From positions 1,488,001 to 1,552,000 of the forward strand of contig NZ_CP069163.1 in the NCBI RefSeq assembly GCF_018802765.1: 64,000 bases of DNA, in the 5' to 3' direction. Position numbers and translations under genes: made by a program. Every line of letters begins with the position of its first letter. Within the stretch, counting starts at the first letter, position 1. The stretch is from Paludibacterium sp. B53371 (GTDB lineage Bacteria; Pseudomonadota; Gammaproteobacteria; Burkholderiales; Chromobacteriaceae). Shown piece after piece: positions 43,389 to 52,752 of this stretch. The notes below the pieces were generated by a model. That model saw nothing but the letters and a program-made list of their open reading frames with translations. It was not told where the DNA came from and did not search any database.

Positions 43389-43673
43389 TCAGTTTGGCGC
43401 GTCCGGGTCGCCGACGCTGGCCTCCGGACGGGGTTGGGGGACAAAACCGTTCACTTCGCGGGCGTTTTTTTCCAGCAGGAAGACGACCGCCGTATTGAGC
43501 GCGCCAAAGGCCCAGGCCGCCAGCAGGAAGAAGGTATAGGCGGCCCGCTTGTCACTGAACAGCTGGGTGCCGTGGAGCTTCAGTTCGTACGGGTCGAACA
43601 GGGCAAAGAACGTGACCGAAGCCAGGCAGGCGATGATGAAGGAGGGCCAGAATAGCAGGATGGTCTTGCGCAT
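43389..43673 (-). CDS. Small two-segment membrane protein, conserved hypothetical
   Basis: This 94-residue protein has two membrane segments (LLFWPSFIIACLASVTFFALF and FFLLAAWAFGALNTAVVFLL) and a charged C-terminal tail. AAGGAG lies seven bases before the ATG. No catalytic motif is visible. It is transcribed away from aspC and towards the transporter. I do not recognise a function. Confidence 0.68.
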   Translation of the reverse strand: MRKTILLFWPSFIIACLASVTFFALFDPYELKLHGTQLFSDKRAAYTFFLLAAWAFGALNTAVVFLLEKNAREVNGFVPQPRPEASVGDPDAPN

Positions 43674-43753
43674 GATGGTTCTCCTTGTCGTTGTGGTGTC
43701 TCAAGCTTAGACAAGGTGGCGGGTGCGGATCAATATTTATCTGGCATGGAATG

Positions 43754-43781
43754 TAAAACACCCCCTGAGGTCAGGGGGTGT
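43754..43781 (-). terminator. Intrinsic terminator of aspC
   Basis: An 11-bp stem (ACACCCCCTGA/TCAGGGGGTGT) with a two-base loop is followed on the minus strand by TTTTAC. It lies 20 bases after the aspC stop. Confidence 0.87.
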
Positions 43782-43800
43782 ACGCGGGCAGCAGAAGGGC

Positions 43801-44994
43801 TCAGGCCAGGGCTTTTTCGATACGGGCCAGCGCCTTTTCCAGATTGCCCATGCTGGTGGCAAAGCTGATGCGGAAATAACCCTCGGCACCAAAAGCCGAA
43901 CCGGGTACGACGGCCACATCTTGTGTTTCCAGCAGATAGCTGCCCAGTGCCATATCGGTCGCTTCGGCAATCTTGCCTTCGGCATGCAGGTTGCGGATGG
44001 CGTCACGGGCATCGACGAAGGCGTAGAACGCGCCGCCGGCCGGCAGGCACTTCAGGCCGCGGATGCGGTTGAAGTAGTCGACCACGAAGACGTGGCGCTG
44101 ATTGAAGGCCTGCAGCATCGGGGTGATGCAGCCCTGATCGCCGGTGAGCGCCGCTTCGGCAGCGACCTGCGAAATCGAGGTCGGGTTGGAGGTGGATTGC
44201 GACTGAATGTTCTCCATGGCCTTGATCAGCCACTCCGGACCACCCGCATAGCCAATGCGCCAGCCGGTCATCGAATAGGCCTTGGACACGCCATTGAGCA
44301 GAATGGTGCGGTCCTTCAGCCCGGGGGCAGCGTTGAGGATGTTGCAGAAGCGGGTGTCTCCCAGCAGAACATGCTCGTACATGTCATCCGAGGCAATCAT
44401 CACCTGCGGGTGGCGCTTGAGTACCTCGGCCAGTTGCTGCAGTTCTTCCAGCGTGTAGACCGCGCCAGTCGGATTGGACGGGCTGTTGAGTACCAGCAGC
44501 TTGCTGTGCGGGGTGATGGCCGCTTCCAGTTGTGCGGCGGTCAGCTTGAAGCCTTGCTCGATGCCGCATTCGACGATGACCGGCTTGCCTTCGGCCAGCA
44601 GCACGATATCCGGATAGGACACCCAGTAAGGCGCCGGGATGATGACTTCGTCGCCCCGGCCGATCAGTGCCTGGCACAGATTGAAGAAGCTCTGCTTGCC
44701 ACCGACCGAGACCAGGATCTGCTTGGCGTTGTACTCGACCCCGTTGTCCCGCTTGAACTTGGCGATGATGGCCTGTTTCAGGCTGGGGATACCGGCCACC
44801 GGGGTGTATTTGGTGAAGCCTTTGTTGATGGCTTCGATGGCGGCAGCCTTGATGTGATCCGGGGTGTCGAAATCCGGTTCGCCCGCGGCCAGGGCGATCA
44901 CGTCACGGCCTTCGGCCTTGAGTTTTTGCGCCTTGGCAGTGATGGCGAGCGTCGGGGATTCCTTGATGGCGAGTACGCGCTGGGACAGTTCCAC
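43801..44994 (-). CDS. aspC: Class I aspartate aminotransferase
   Basis: This 397-residue PLP enzyme has the catalytic Lys in NGVSKAYSMTGWRIGYAGG, and NSPSNPTGAVYTLEE and GGAFYAFVD-type substrate motifs. Start is GTG 44994: AGGA lies nine bases upstream and the protein opens VELSQRVLAIKESPTLA as in the family, whereas ATG 45042 gives unconserved sequence. It transaminates aspartate/2-oxoglutarate, and relatives act on aromatic amino acids as well. No operon partner is seen. Confidence 0.9.
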   Translation of the reverse strand: MELSQRVLAIKESPTLAITAKAQKLKAEGRDVIALAAGEPDFDTPDHIKAAAIEAINKGFTKYTPVAGIPSLKQAIIAKFKRDNGVEYNAKQILVSVGGKQSFFNLCQALIGRGDEVIIPAPYWVSYPDIVLLAEGKPVIVECGIEQGFKLTAAQLEAAITPHSKLLVLNSPSNPTGAVYTLEELQQLAEVLKRHPQVMIASDDMYEHVLLGDTRFCNILNAAPGLKDRTILLNGVSKAYSMTGWRIGYAGGPEWLIKAMENIQSQSTSNPTSISQVAAEAALTGDQGCITPMLQAFNQRHVFVVDYFNRIRGLKCLPAGGAFYAFVDARDAIRNLHAEGKIAEATDMALGSYLLETQDVAVVPGSAFGAEGYFRISFATSMGNLEKALARIEKALA

Positions 44995-45096
44995 TTTTGG
45001 TTTCCTATCGGTCTGATCTGGGAGTGAGAAATGAAGCCGCAATGATTCAGATCATACCGCCAAAGCCCGGGCGAGGCCAGTCTGCCGCCCGGGGGC

Positions 45097-45612
45097 TCAG
45101 CCTTGGCTGAACAGCGTGCGCGCGCCCTCGAAGCGGCTGGCGAAATAGCGGTTGTCGAGACGGTCGACCCGGATCACGCTGTTGCTGCGTGGTGCGTGGA
45201 CGAATTTGCCGTCACCGATATAGATGCCCATGTGCGAGAACGGGCGGTTGAGCGTGTTGAAGAACACCAGATCGCCGACGCGCAGGTCGTTGATGTCGAT
45301 CGGGCGGGCCAGGCCGGCGATCTGGGCCGCATTGTGCGGCAGCTTCACGCCGACGGCGTTGTAATAGATGTAGCTGACCATGCCGCTGCAATCGAGGCCG
45401 GCCGCCGGATTGCTGCCGCCGAACTGATAACCGACATCCAGCAGGCTGAGGGTGTACATCAGAATTTCGCGTCCGGCACCATCGGCCTGCAGGTGCGACA
45501 GGCCATACTGGCTGCCCGCAGGCGGGCGCGCATGCTGTTTCAGCGGTGGCGCACTGCTGCAGGCAGTCAGCAGGGCAATCAGCAAGCAGTAGTAGCCGCA
45601 ACGACGCATCAT
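45097..45612 (-). CDS. NlpC/P60 (C40) lipoprotein peptidase
   Basis: This protein of 171 residues has a lipobox (LLTACSSAP), so it is anchored to a membrane. The papain-like core has its catalytic Cys in LDCSGMVSYIYYN, then PHNAAQIA and the His in FSHMGIYIGDGKFVHAPRS. Such enzymes cleave the D-Glu-mDAP bond in peptidoglycan. ATG 45612 overlaps the uup stop. It is downstream of uup on the same strand and may be coupled to it. Confidence 0.9.
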   Translation of the reverse strand: MMRRCGYYCLLIALLTACSSAPPLKQHARPPAGSQYGLSHLQADGAGREILMYTLSLLDVGYQFGGSNPAAGLDCSGMVSYIYYNAVGVKLPHNAAQIAGLARPIDINDLRVGDLVFFNTLNRPFSHMGIYIGDGKFVHAPRSNSVIRVDRLDNRYFASRFEGARTLFSQG

Positions 45613-47522
45613 TTCTGTTTGGCCTCCAGTTCCTCCCAGCGCGCCAGCTTTTCCAGCAGCAGCAATTCGATCTCTTCGATGCGAGCCTGCCAGGCGCGCG
45701 CCTCCAGCGGCGTGTCGCGATAACAGTTCGGGTCGAGCAGACGCTGGTTCAGGTCCTGCTGTTCGGTTTCCAGTTTTTCCAGTAAGTCCGGCAACTCGGC
45801 CAGTTCCCGGTTTTCATTGTAGGACAGCTTGCTCTTGCCGGTTTTCGGCTTGTCCTGGCGCGGCCTGGCGCTGTCCGGCTGGCTGGCTTTGACAGGGGTG
45901 GCCGGCTGCAGGGTGGCCATGCGGGCCTTGGTGTCGATCCAGTCCTGATAACCGCCCGGGGCTTCTTCCAGGCGACCGTTGCCCTCGAAGGCAATCACCT
46001 GGGTCACGACATTGTCGAGGAAGGCACGGTCGTGGCTGACCAGGAAGACTGTCCCGCTGTAGTTGGCCAGCAGCTCTTCCAGCAGTTCCAGCGTGTCGAT
46101 ATCCAGGTCGTTGGTCGGTTCGTCCAGCACCAGGACGTTGGCCGGACGCGTGAACAGCCGCGCCAGCAACAGGCGGTTGCGTTCTCCGCCGGACAGCGAG
46201 CGCACCGGGCTGCGGGCGCGGGCCGGCTCGAACAGGAAGTCTTCCAGATAGCTCATCACATGCTTGCGCTGGCCGCCGATGTCCAGAAATTCGTTGCCCT
46301 GGCTGATGATGTCGGCCACGCTGGCCTCTTCATCCAGCTGTTCGCGGAACTGGTCGAAATAGGCGATCTGCAGGTTGGTGCCGCGCCGAACCGTGCCGCG
46401 ATCCGGCTCCAGTTCGCCCAGGATCAGCTTCAGCAGCGTGGTTTTGCCGATGCCATTGGGACCGATCAGGCCGATCTTGTCACCACGCAGGATGCGGGTG
46501 GTGAAGTCTCGGATCAGCTGCTTGTCGCCGAAGCCCTTGTCGACATGCTCCAGCTCGGCCACCAGTTTGCCGGAGCGCTCGCCGCTGGACAGCTGGAAGT
46601 TGACCTGACCCACCCGCTCACGGCGTGCGGCGCGCTGGCGCCGCAGTTCTTCCAGACGCCGCACCCGACCCATATTGCGCGTGCGTCGTGCCTCGATGCC
46701 CTTGCGGATCCAGACTTCTTCCTGGGCGTGAAATTTGTCAAACACGCGGTTCTGTTCCTCTTCCGCCGCCAGTTCTTCCTGTTTTTTGCTCAGATAGCTG
46801 GCGAACGAGCCCGGATAGCTGCGCAGCAGGCCGCGGTCGAGTTCGACGATGCGTGTGACGGTATTGTCGAGGAAACGTCGGTCATGGGTAATCAGCAGCA
46901 CGCTGCCGCCATGGGACTTGAGCAGGTTTTCCAGCCAGACGATGGCCTCCACGTCCAGGTGGTTGGTCGGTTCGTCCAGCAACAGGACATCCGGCCGGGC
47001 GCACAGCGCGCGGGCCAGGGCCACGCGTTTTTTCCAGCCGCCGGACAGGGCGCTGACCAGGGTGTCGGCCGGCAATTGCAGGTGGCTGAGGGTGGTCTGG
47101 ATCTGGGCATCGAATTGCCAGCCGTCCAGGGCCTCCAGCTTGTGCTGGATCGGCGTCATTTGCGCCAGCAGGGCATCGTGATCGGCATCGGGCTGCTCCA
47201 GGCCACTGGTCAGTCGATGGTATTCGGTCAGCAGCTGTTGCAGCTCGCCCAGCCCCTCGGCCACGGCTTCGAATACCGTGTGCTGGGGGTTGAGCGCCGG
47301 TTCCTGCGGTACATAGGCCAGCTGGATGTCCCCCTTGATGTTGATGCGGCCGTCGTCGAGTCTGGCCGTACCGGCGATCGCCTTGAGCAGCGAGGACTTG
47401 CCGGCGCCGTTGCGGCCGATCAGGCCAACAATCTCGCCCGGTTCCAGGGCGAAATCGACGTGATCCAGGAGGGCGTGGTGGCCAAAGGCCAGGCAGGCCT
47501 TTTCGACGGTAATGAGTGCCAT
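45609..47522 (-). CDS. uup: ABC-F ATPase Uup (ribosome-associated)
   Basis: This 637-residue soluble protein has two ABC domains. The first has GRNGAGKSSLL and LSGGWKKRVALARAL, the second GPNGIGKTTLL and LSGGERNRLLLARLF. A linker rich in Arg (EARRTRNMGRVRRLEELRRQR) joins them. The C-terminal helical hairpin (LEKLETEQQDLNQRLLDP, IEEIELLLLEKLARW) is the Uup coiled coil. No membrane domain exists. ATG 47522 is preferred; upstream in-frame ATG positions lie in the divergent gene's leader. It probably acts on stalled ribosomes or recombination intermediates. Confidence 0.93.
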   Translation of the reverse strand: MALITVEKACLAFGHHALLDHVDFALEPGEIVGLIGRNGAGKSSLLKAIAGTARLDDGRINIKGDIQLAYVPQEPALNPQHTVFEAVAEGLGELQQLLTEYHRLTSGLEQPDADHDALLAQMTPIQHKLEALDGWQFDAQIQTTLSHLQLPADTLVSALSGGWKKRVALARALCARPDVLLLDEPTNHLDVEAIVWLENLLKSHGGSVLLITHDRRFLDNTVTRIVELDRGLLRSYPGSFASYLSKKQEELAAEEEQNRVFDKFHAQEEVWIRKGIEARRTRNMGRVRRLEELRRQRAARRERVGQVNFQLSSGERSGKLVAELEHVDKGFGDKQLIRDFTTRILRGDKIGLIGPNGIGKTTLLKLILGELEPDRGTVRRGTNLQIAYFDQFREQLDEEASVADIISQGNEFLDIGGQRKHVMSYLEDFLFEPARARSPVRSLSGGERNRLLLARLFTRPANVLVLDEPTNDLDIDTLELLEELLANYSGTVFLVSHDRAFLDNVVTQVIAFEGNGRLEEAPGGYQDWIDTKARMATLQPATPVKASQPDSARPRQDKPKTGKSKLSYNENRELAELPDLLEKLETEQQDLNQRLLDPNCYRDTPLEARAWQARIEEIELLLLEKLARWEELEAKQK

Positions 47523-47676
47523 TGCAGAGTGAGTCCGGGGGAGAAAACCGGCTGGATTGTAGCACGGACCGGGCCTTCTGCCGCGTGCGCCGCCGCGGGA
47601 ACCGAATAACTTGTTCAGGCCATGCGCCGTCGCTGCTACAATGCCGACCTGGTCAAAACAGTAGAAGGACGACCCC

Positions 47677-48033
47677 ATGTATTTCGTCGATCGCTCCGTG
47701 GCAGTCATCAAGCCGAAGCAACCGTTCCATCAGTGGCTGCATGCCCTGCCGGACAATGATCTGGATCTGACGCTCGATACCCTGCGCAGCAATTGCAATG
47801 CCATCCTGCTGCCGGACTTCGAAGAGCCCGAGCAATGCGTGGCCTATCTGGACGAGATTTACGACCAGCTTTTCCGCATGGAGCTGGCAGGCTGGTGCGA
47901 AGACAGCGCCCTGTGGCCGCAGGATCTGTCGCTCAAGGCTTTCTGGGAGTGGTTTGATGTCGAGATCCATTCGCAGGTCTTTGACAGCGTCGAAGGCGAC
48001 ATCACCAACCGGGCTGCCGAAGGGGTGGAATGA
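47677..48033 (+). CDS. Conserved hypothetical protein (118 residues)
   Basis: This protein of 118 residues has no signal peptide or membrane segment. It begins MYFVDRSVAVIKPKQPFHQWL and has acidic-rich stretches (DFEEPEQCVAYLDEIYDQLF). The W-rich C-terminal half contains CEDSALWPQDLSLKAFWEWF. It looks like a small conserved family of beta- and gammaproteobacteria. AAGGA precedes the ATG. The stop overlaps the next gene (ATGA). Function is not known to me. Confidence 0.68.
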   Translation: MYFVDRSVAVIKPKQPFHQWLHALPDNDLDLTLDTLRSNCNAILLPDFEEPEQCVAYLDEIYDQLFRMELAGWCEDSALWPQDLSLKAFWEWFDVEIHSQVFDSVEGDITNRAAEGVE

Positions 48034-48470
48034 CCCCGTACACGGTGGCCTGCGCATCCGCCGCCGACTTCCGTGTCGCGTTGCGCCCCTCGCTGGCCTG
48101 GCGTGTCCTGCTGGCGCTGTGCGCCCTGATCTTGCTGTTCGCCTGGCCGGGGACGGTTTCCGTCTGGTGGCTGTTGCTGCTGCCGTGGCCACTGTGGCGG
48201 CTGTGGCAGCTGGGTGAGGGACCGGTTGCACTGGCCGTGCGCGATGGCCGCCAGCTGTCTGTCCGCCAGGGTGCCGACTGGGTGCCGGTGCAGCCGGGGG
48301 CGGACAGTGTGGTCTTGCCCTGGCTGATCATCCTGCACTACACCCTGGCCGGCCGGCGCTACCATTGCGTGCTGCTGGCCGACTCCGCCGCAGCCGATGC
48401 CCTGCGCCGACTGCGGGTTTTTCTTCGCTGGCACCCGGCGGTGCCGCTGCATCAGGTATCACGATCATGA
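48030..48470 (+). CDS. YgfX-like membrane protein, hypothetical
   Basis: This 146-residue protein has two close membrane segments (LRPSLAWRVLLALCALILLFAW, WLLLLPWPLWRLW) followed by a small soluble domain with HYTLAGRRYHCVLLADS. The layout recalls the YgfX/CptA family, but the similarity is only in form. It overlaps the 118-residue gene upstream and folC downstream by start/stop overlaps, so it is the middle gene of a tight operon. Confidence 0.65.
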   Translation: MTPYTVACASAADFRVALRPSLAWRVLLALCALILLFAWPGTVSVWWLLLLPWPLWRLWQLGEGPVALAVRDGRQLSVRQGADWVPVQPGADSVVLPWLIILHYTLAGRRYHCVLLADSAAADALRRLRVFLRWHPAVPLHQVSRS

Positions 48471-49732
48471 CCGTCCGTACCTTGCCCGAGTGGCTCTCTT
48501 ATCTCGAAACCCTGCACACCAAGGTCATCGACCTGGGGCTGGCGCGGGTAGGGCGTGTGCGCGCCGCCATGAAGCTGACGCCGGCCTGTCCGGTGATCAT
48601 GATCGGCGGCACCAATGGCAAGGGTTCGGTCAGTGCCATGCTCTCGACCATGCTGATGCGTGCCGGCTACCGGGTCGGTACCTATACCTCGCCACATATC
48701 CTGCGTTACAACGAGCGTGTCGCCATCGACATGCAGCCGGTGGACGATGCCCGTCTGGTCGAGGCCTTTGCGGCGGTCGAGGCGGGGCGCGCCGAGGTGC
48801 CGCTCTCCTATTTCGAGTTCGGCACCCTGGCGGCCGTGCAGTGCTTCATGCAGGCCGAGGTCGATGTGATGGTGCTGGAGGTCGGTCTGGGTGGCCGGCT
48901 CGATGCCGTCAACGTCTTTGAGCCCGATGTTTCGGTGGTGGTCAGTGTGGACCTGGATCATCAGGATTATCTGGGCGATGACCGGGAAACCATCGGATTC
49001 GAAAAAGCCGGCATTTTTCGTGCCGGCAAGCCGGCCATTTGTGCCGATGCCCATCCGCCGCAAAAGTTGCTTGACCATGCTGCCGCCATCGGTGCGCCGC
49101 TGTTCCTGATCGGGCGTGACTTCGGTTTTACCCGCATGGAGCAGCAATGGTCGTTCAGCATGGGGGAGCGTCACTGGCATGCCTTGCCGTTCCCGGCGCT
49201 GCGAGGCAGCTATCAGCTGGCGAATGCCTCGGCGGCGCTGGCCGTGCTGGCGCAACTGCGCACGCAGTTGCCGGTCGATCTGGGCGCCATCAAGCGCGGG
49301 CTGCTGGAGGTCGACTGGCCCGGCCGTTTCCAGGTGCTGCCCGGCCGGCCGCAGGTGGTGCTGGATGTCGGTCACAATCCCCACGCCGTGCGGGCGCTGG
49401 TGGCCAATCTGCGCCAGCTGCCGTTTGCTGAAAACCGCTATGCCGTTTTCTCCATGCTGGCCGACAAGGACCTGGCTGCCGTCGCGGCGCTGGCCGCCGG
49501 CGAGTTCGACGGCTGGTTCGTTGGCGGGCTGCACATGCCGCGCGGTCAGCGTGCGGAAGAGATCGCTGCGATCCTCAAAACGGCCGGAGCGAAAAACCTG
49601 CGTCTGTTCGATACGGTTTCCGATGCCTGGAAGAGTGCCTTATCTGTTGCGGCAGAGAATGATAGAATCGTCGTTTTCGGGTCATTCCATACTGTTGCCG
49701 AGGTGATGTCTGCCCGGCAGTCACTACCCTGA
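48467..49732 (+). CDS. folC: Bifunctional folylpolyglutamate synthase/dihydrofolate synthase
   Basis: This 421-residue Mur-ligase-type enzyme has the P-loop VIMIGGTNGKGSVSAML and the Mg-binding and folate-binding regions LEVGLGGRLDAVN and LDHQDYLGDDRETIGFEKAGIFR. The C-terminal domain contains VVLDVGHNPHAVRALV. Start is ATG 48467, four bases before the upstream stop ends. It adds glutamate to folates. It is followed by a SPOR protein, cvpA and purF, an order seen widely in beta- and gammaproteobacteria. Confidence 0.95.
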   Translation: MTVRTLPEWLSYLETLHTKVIDLGLARVGRVRAAMKLTPACPVIMIGGTNGKGSVSAMLSTMLMRAGYRVGTYTSPHILRYNERVAIDMQPVDDARLVEAFAAVEAGRAEVPLSYFEFGTLAAVQCFMQAEVDVMVLEVGLGGRLDAVNVFEPDVSVVVSVDLDHQDYLGDDRETIGFEKAGIFRAGKPAICADAHPPQKLLDHAAAIGAPLFLIGRDFGFTRMEQQWSFSMGERHWHALPFPALRGSYQLANASAALAVLAQLRTQLPVDLGAIKRGLLEVDWPGRFQVLPGRPQVVLDVGHNPHAVRALVANLRQLPFAENRYAVFSMLADKDLAAVAALAAGEFDGWFVGGLHMPRGQRAEEIAAILKTAGAKNLRLFDTVSDAWKSALSVAAENDRIVVFGSFHTVAEVMSARQSLP

Positions 49733-49739
49733 GGATTGC

Positions 49740-50516
49740 ATGGCCGGTCTGTCTGCTCAAGAAGAGCTGCTGCTGATGAAGAAGCGTGCACGCCGCCGCC
49801 TGGTGGGCGCCATTGTGCTGGTGCTGATCGCCACCGTGGTGCTGTGGAAGGTGCTGGGGCGCGTGCAGGATCAACCGATGCGTCCCGAGTCGGTGCTGGT
49901 CGTGGGGGTCGCCTCCGGCGGCACGCAGACGGCGCCGGGCGCCAAGACCCCGGCAGCGCGTGCGGCCGCCTCGGCCCCGCAGGATGCCTCGCGTCCAGAA
50001 GCCACGGCGCTGCCCGAATCGCTCTCCACCCTGTCCGAACCGGTCAATCCGGCGGTTGCCGCCCGCAGCGACGGCTCCGCGCCGCACGTCACCGCTGCCG
50101 CCCGTGGCAAGGAAGCCTCGGCGGCGGTGCACAGGAAGCCGGCAGAGGCCTCTGCCGCCCACGGCAAACCTGCCCGTCCGAAAACCCCGGATGCCAAGCC
50201 GCACAAGGCGGTTGATCCTGCCGCCATTCTGGAAGGTCGCGCCGATGGTGCCGACTCGGTCGCGGCGGCCAAGCCGTCCGCCGACGGCAGCAAGTACGTC
50301 ATTCAGCTCGCCGCCCTGTCCGACCCGGCCAAGGCCGATGCACTCAAGGCCAAGCTGGCCGGGCTCGGTGTCGATGCCCGCTTCAGCAAGGTGCAAACCA
50401 GCAAGGGGCCTGCCACCCGTGTGCGTGTCGGTCCGTTCGCCAGTCGCAGCGAGGCCAATGCCGTCCTGAGGAAGCTGGCCAACGCCGGTGTGTCCGGCAT
50501 TGTGGTGGGGCAATAA
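49740..50516 (+). CDS. SPOR-domain cell-division-type membrane protein (DedD-like)
   Basis: This protein of 258 residues has a short cytoplasmic N-terminus, one membrane segment (LVGAIVLVLIATVVLWKVL, about 22-40), a long Ala/Pro-rich periplasmic spacer (about 60-175), and a C-terminal SPOR domain (YVIQLAALSDPAKADALKAKLAG, VRVGPFASRSEANAVL). SPOR domains bind glycan strands stripped of peptide at division septa. It lies between folC and cvpA, the same position as dedD in many proteobacteria. GAGGA precedes the ATG. Confidence 0.87.
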   Translation: MAGLSAQEELLLMKKRARRRLVGAIVLVLIATVVLWKVLGRVQDQPMRPESVLVVGVASGGTQTAPGAKTPAARAAASAPQDASRPEATALPESLSTLSEPVNPAVAARSDGSAPHVTAAARGKEASAAVHRKPAEASAAHGKPARPKTPDAKPHKAVDPAAILEGRADGADSVAAAKPSADGSKYVIQLAALSDPAKADALKAKLAGLGVDARFSKVQTSKGPATRVRVGPFASRSEANAVLRKLANAGVSGIVVGQ

Positions 50517-50520
50517 GCGC

Positions 50521-51021
50521 ATGACCGTTCTGGATTACATCGCCTTCGCCATCCTCGCCGGTTCCGTCGTGGTCGGGCTGGTGCGTGGCCTGGTGGTCGA
50601 GGTGCTGTCGCTGGGTGCGTGGATGATCGCCTTCTGGTGTGCCAAGCAACTGGCGCCGGTGGTGACCGATTTCGTGCCCAAGGCGCTGGCCGCGCAAGGC
50701 TTGCGCATGGTGCTGGCCTTCATGGCCGTCTTTTTTGTCGTCTGGCTGCTGTCCTGCCTGCTGCGGGTCGTGCTGACCGGCCTGCTGGATTCGGCCGGGC
50801 TCGGCGGGGTGAATCGCTTGCTCGGTGCCGGCTTTGGCCTGGCGCGCGGCTCCCTGGTGCTGGTGGTGCTGACACTGATTGCCGGACTGACCGATCTGCC
50901 CCGGGAGCCTGCCTGGCGCAATGCCCTGCTGGCCCCGCCGCTGGAATCCGGGGCGCTGGCATTAAGGCCCTGGCTGCCGCCCATATTGGCGGACAGTCTG
51001 CATTACCCGGATAACGGGTGA
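50521..51021 (+). CDS. cvpA: CvpA-family membrane protein
   Basis: This protein of 166 residues has about four membrane segments with [28 protein letters not shown], the usual CvpA opening, and [18 protein letters not shown]. CvpA is needed for colicin V export and envelope integrity in enterobacteria. ATG 50521 lies four bases after the SPOR gene stop. A strong hairpin-plus-T element separates it from purF. Confidence 0.9.
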   Translation: MTVLDYIAFAILAGSVVVGLVRGLVVEVLSLGAWMIAFWCAKQLAPVVTDFVPKALAAQGLRMVLAFMAVFFVVWLLSCLLRVVLTGLLDSAGLGGVNRLLGAGFGLARGSLVLVVLTLIAGLTDLPREPAWRNALLAPPLESGALALRPWLPPILADSLHYPDNG

Positions 51022-51024
51022 TAC

Positions 51025-51071
51025 AAGCGGAATATCTTGATATCTTCAACTCAAGATTTCCGCTTTTTTTT
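51025..51071 (+). terminator. Strong terminator/attenuator between cvpA and purF
   Basis: Arms 51025-51040 and 51051-51065 pair over about 15 bp (AAGCGGAA...ATCTTGA with TCAAGAT...TTCCGCTT, one bulged T) around a ten-base loop. Eight T follow (51064-51071). It lies 34 bases before the purF ATG at 51105 and only four bases after the cvpA stop. It could lower purF expression by attenuation. Confidence 0.88.
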
Positions 51072-51104
51072 ATGTTCATTTCGGTTTCGTGGAAGAGAGC
51101 GAGT

Positions 51105-52640
51105 ATGTGTGGAATCCTCGGTGTGGTCGGCCAGTCGGCCGTCAACCAACTGCTGTATGACGGATTGCAGGTGCTGCAACATCGTGGCCAGGATGCCGCG
51201 GGCATCGTGACGGCCTCCGGCAAGACATTTCACATGCACAAGGGCAGCGGACTGGTGCGTGACGTCTTCCGTACGCGCAATATGCGCTCCCTGCAGGGAA
51301 CGGCCGGCATCGCCCACGTGCGCTATCCGACCGCCGGTTCGGCTGCCAGTCTGGCCGAGGCGCAACCTTTCTATGTCAACTCGCCGTTCGGCATCGTGCT
51401 GGCGCACAACGGCAACCTGACCAATACCGATGAGCTCAAGGCAGACATGTTCCGGCATGACCTGCGGCACATCAACACGCGCTCCGATTCGGAAGTGCTG
51501 CTCAATGTGCTGGCGCACGAAATTGCCCAGCGTGTGGAAGGCTACGAGCTGTCGATTGACGCCGTGTTCGGCGCGGTCGAGGCCGTGCACCGCCGGGTCA
51601 AGGGGGCCTATGCCGTGGTGGCGATGATTGCCGGCTATGGTCTGGTGGCCTTTCGTGATCCAAGCGGCATTCGCCCGCTGGTCATGGGGGTGCATACCCA
51701 TGAAAACGGCAAGACCGAAACCATGTTTGCCTCCGAGTCGGTCGCGCTGGATTGTTCGGGCTTCGAGTTGCTGCGCGATGTGCAGCCGGGTGAGGCGGTA
51801 TTTGTCACTTTCGATGGCGATGTGCATGCCCGGCAATGCGCCGTCTCGACCCGCCTGGCGCCCTGCCTGTTCGAATATGTCTACTTTGCCCGCCCGGATT
51901 CGGTGATCGACGGCGCGTCGGTTTATCTGGCCCGCATCGCCATGGGCGCCATGCTGGCGGAGAAGGTCCGGCGCGTGCTGCCGGAAATCGACATCGATGT
52001 GGTCATGCCCATCCCCGATACCAGCCGTCCGAGTGCCCTGCAGCTGGCCAATACCCTGGGCTTGCCCTATCGCGAAGGTTTCATCAAAAACCGCTATATC
52101 GGCCGGACTTTCATCATGCCGGGACAGGCCGTGCGCAAGAAGTCGGTACGACAAAAGCTCAACCCGGTCGCCACCGAGTTCAAGGGGCGCAATGTGCTGC
52201 TGGTGGACGATTCCATCGTGCGGGGTACCACTTCCAAGGAGATCGTGCAGATGGCGCGCGATGCCGGTGCGAAAAAAGTCTATTTCGCTTCTGCGGCACC
52301 TGCGGTACGCTTTCCCAATGTCTATGGCATCGACATGCCGACTCGTGCCGAGCTGCTGGCCACCGGCCGCACCGAGGACGAGATTGCGCGGGAAATCGGT
52401 GCCGACGCCGTGATCTACCAGGATCTCTCGGCGCTGATGGCGGCGGTGCACAGTGTCAACCCGGCACTGAGCGAATTTGAAACCTCTTGCTTCGACGGCA
52501 ACTACATTACCGGCGACATCTCGCAGGCCTATCTGGAGGCCGTCGAATGCTCGCGTCTGGCCGGCAAGGCCAGCGACGAGGAGGCCACGTCACAGTTCAT
52601 CGACCTGAACCTCAACGTGGCTGAGCAGAATCTGATCTGA
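51105..52640 (+). CDS. purF: Amidophosphoribosyltransferase
   Basis: This protein of 511 residues catalyses the first step of purine synthesis. Cys2 is the N-terminal nucleophile (MCGILGVVG). The glutaminase half has HRGQDAAGI and RYPTAGS, and the transferase half has the PRPP loop [20 protein letters not shown] 51105 places the Cys at position 2, as required after Met removal; the in-frame ATG at 51018 lies before the terminator. Purines and glutamine control it in relatives. Confidence 0.95.
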   Translation: MCGILGVVGQSAVNQLLYDGLQVLQHRGQDAAGIVTASGKTFHMHKGSGLVRDVFRTRNMRSLQGTAGIAHVRYPTAGSAASLAEAQPFYVNSPFGIVLAHNGNLTNTDELKADMFRHDLRHINTRSDSEVLLNVLAHEIAQRVEGYELSIDAVFGAVEAVHRRVKGAYAVVAMIAGYGLVAFRDPSGIRPLVMGVHTHENGKTETMFASESVALDCSGFELLRDVQPGEAVFVTFDGDVHARQCAVSTRLAPCLFEYVYFARPDSVIDGASVYLARIAMGAMLAEKVRRVLPEIDIDVVMPIPDTSRPSALQLANTLGLPYREGFIKNRYIGRTFIMPGQAVRKKSVRQKLNPVATEFKGRNVLLVDDSIVRGTTSKEIVQMARDAGAKKVYFASAAPAVRFPNVYGIDMPTRAELLATGRTEDEIAREIGADAVIYQDLSALMAAVHSVNPALSEFETSCFDGNYITGDISQAYLEAVECSRLAGKASDEEATSQFIDLNLNVAEQNLI

Positions 52641-52675
52641 GTCGCACGGCGGCCTCCGGCCCCGTGACAGACCGG

Positions 52676-52723
52676 ATCCCCCGGTATGATGTCGGCAGGC
52701 ATCGTGCCGGGGGATTTGTTTTG
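52676..52723 (+). terminator. Terminator-like hairpin between purF and metZ
   Basis: Arms 52676-52691 (ATCCCCCGGTATGATG) and 52700-52715 (CATCGTGCCGGGGGAT) form a 16-bp stem with two G-T wobbles and an eight-base loop, followed by TTGTTTTG. It is 36 bases after the purF stop and 30 bases before the metZ ATG. Confidence 0.82.
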
Positions 52724-52752
52724 CCATACCCCGAAAACAAGAAAGAGACATC

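Noticed and set aside
51025-51073. Small coding region between cvpA and purF
   Set aside because: The sequence is explained by a terminator hairpin; the in-frame ATG at 51018 extending purF would translate through the hairpin and displace the required N-terminal Cys.
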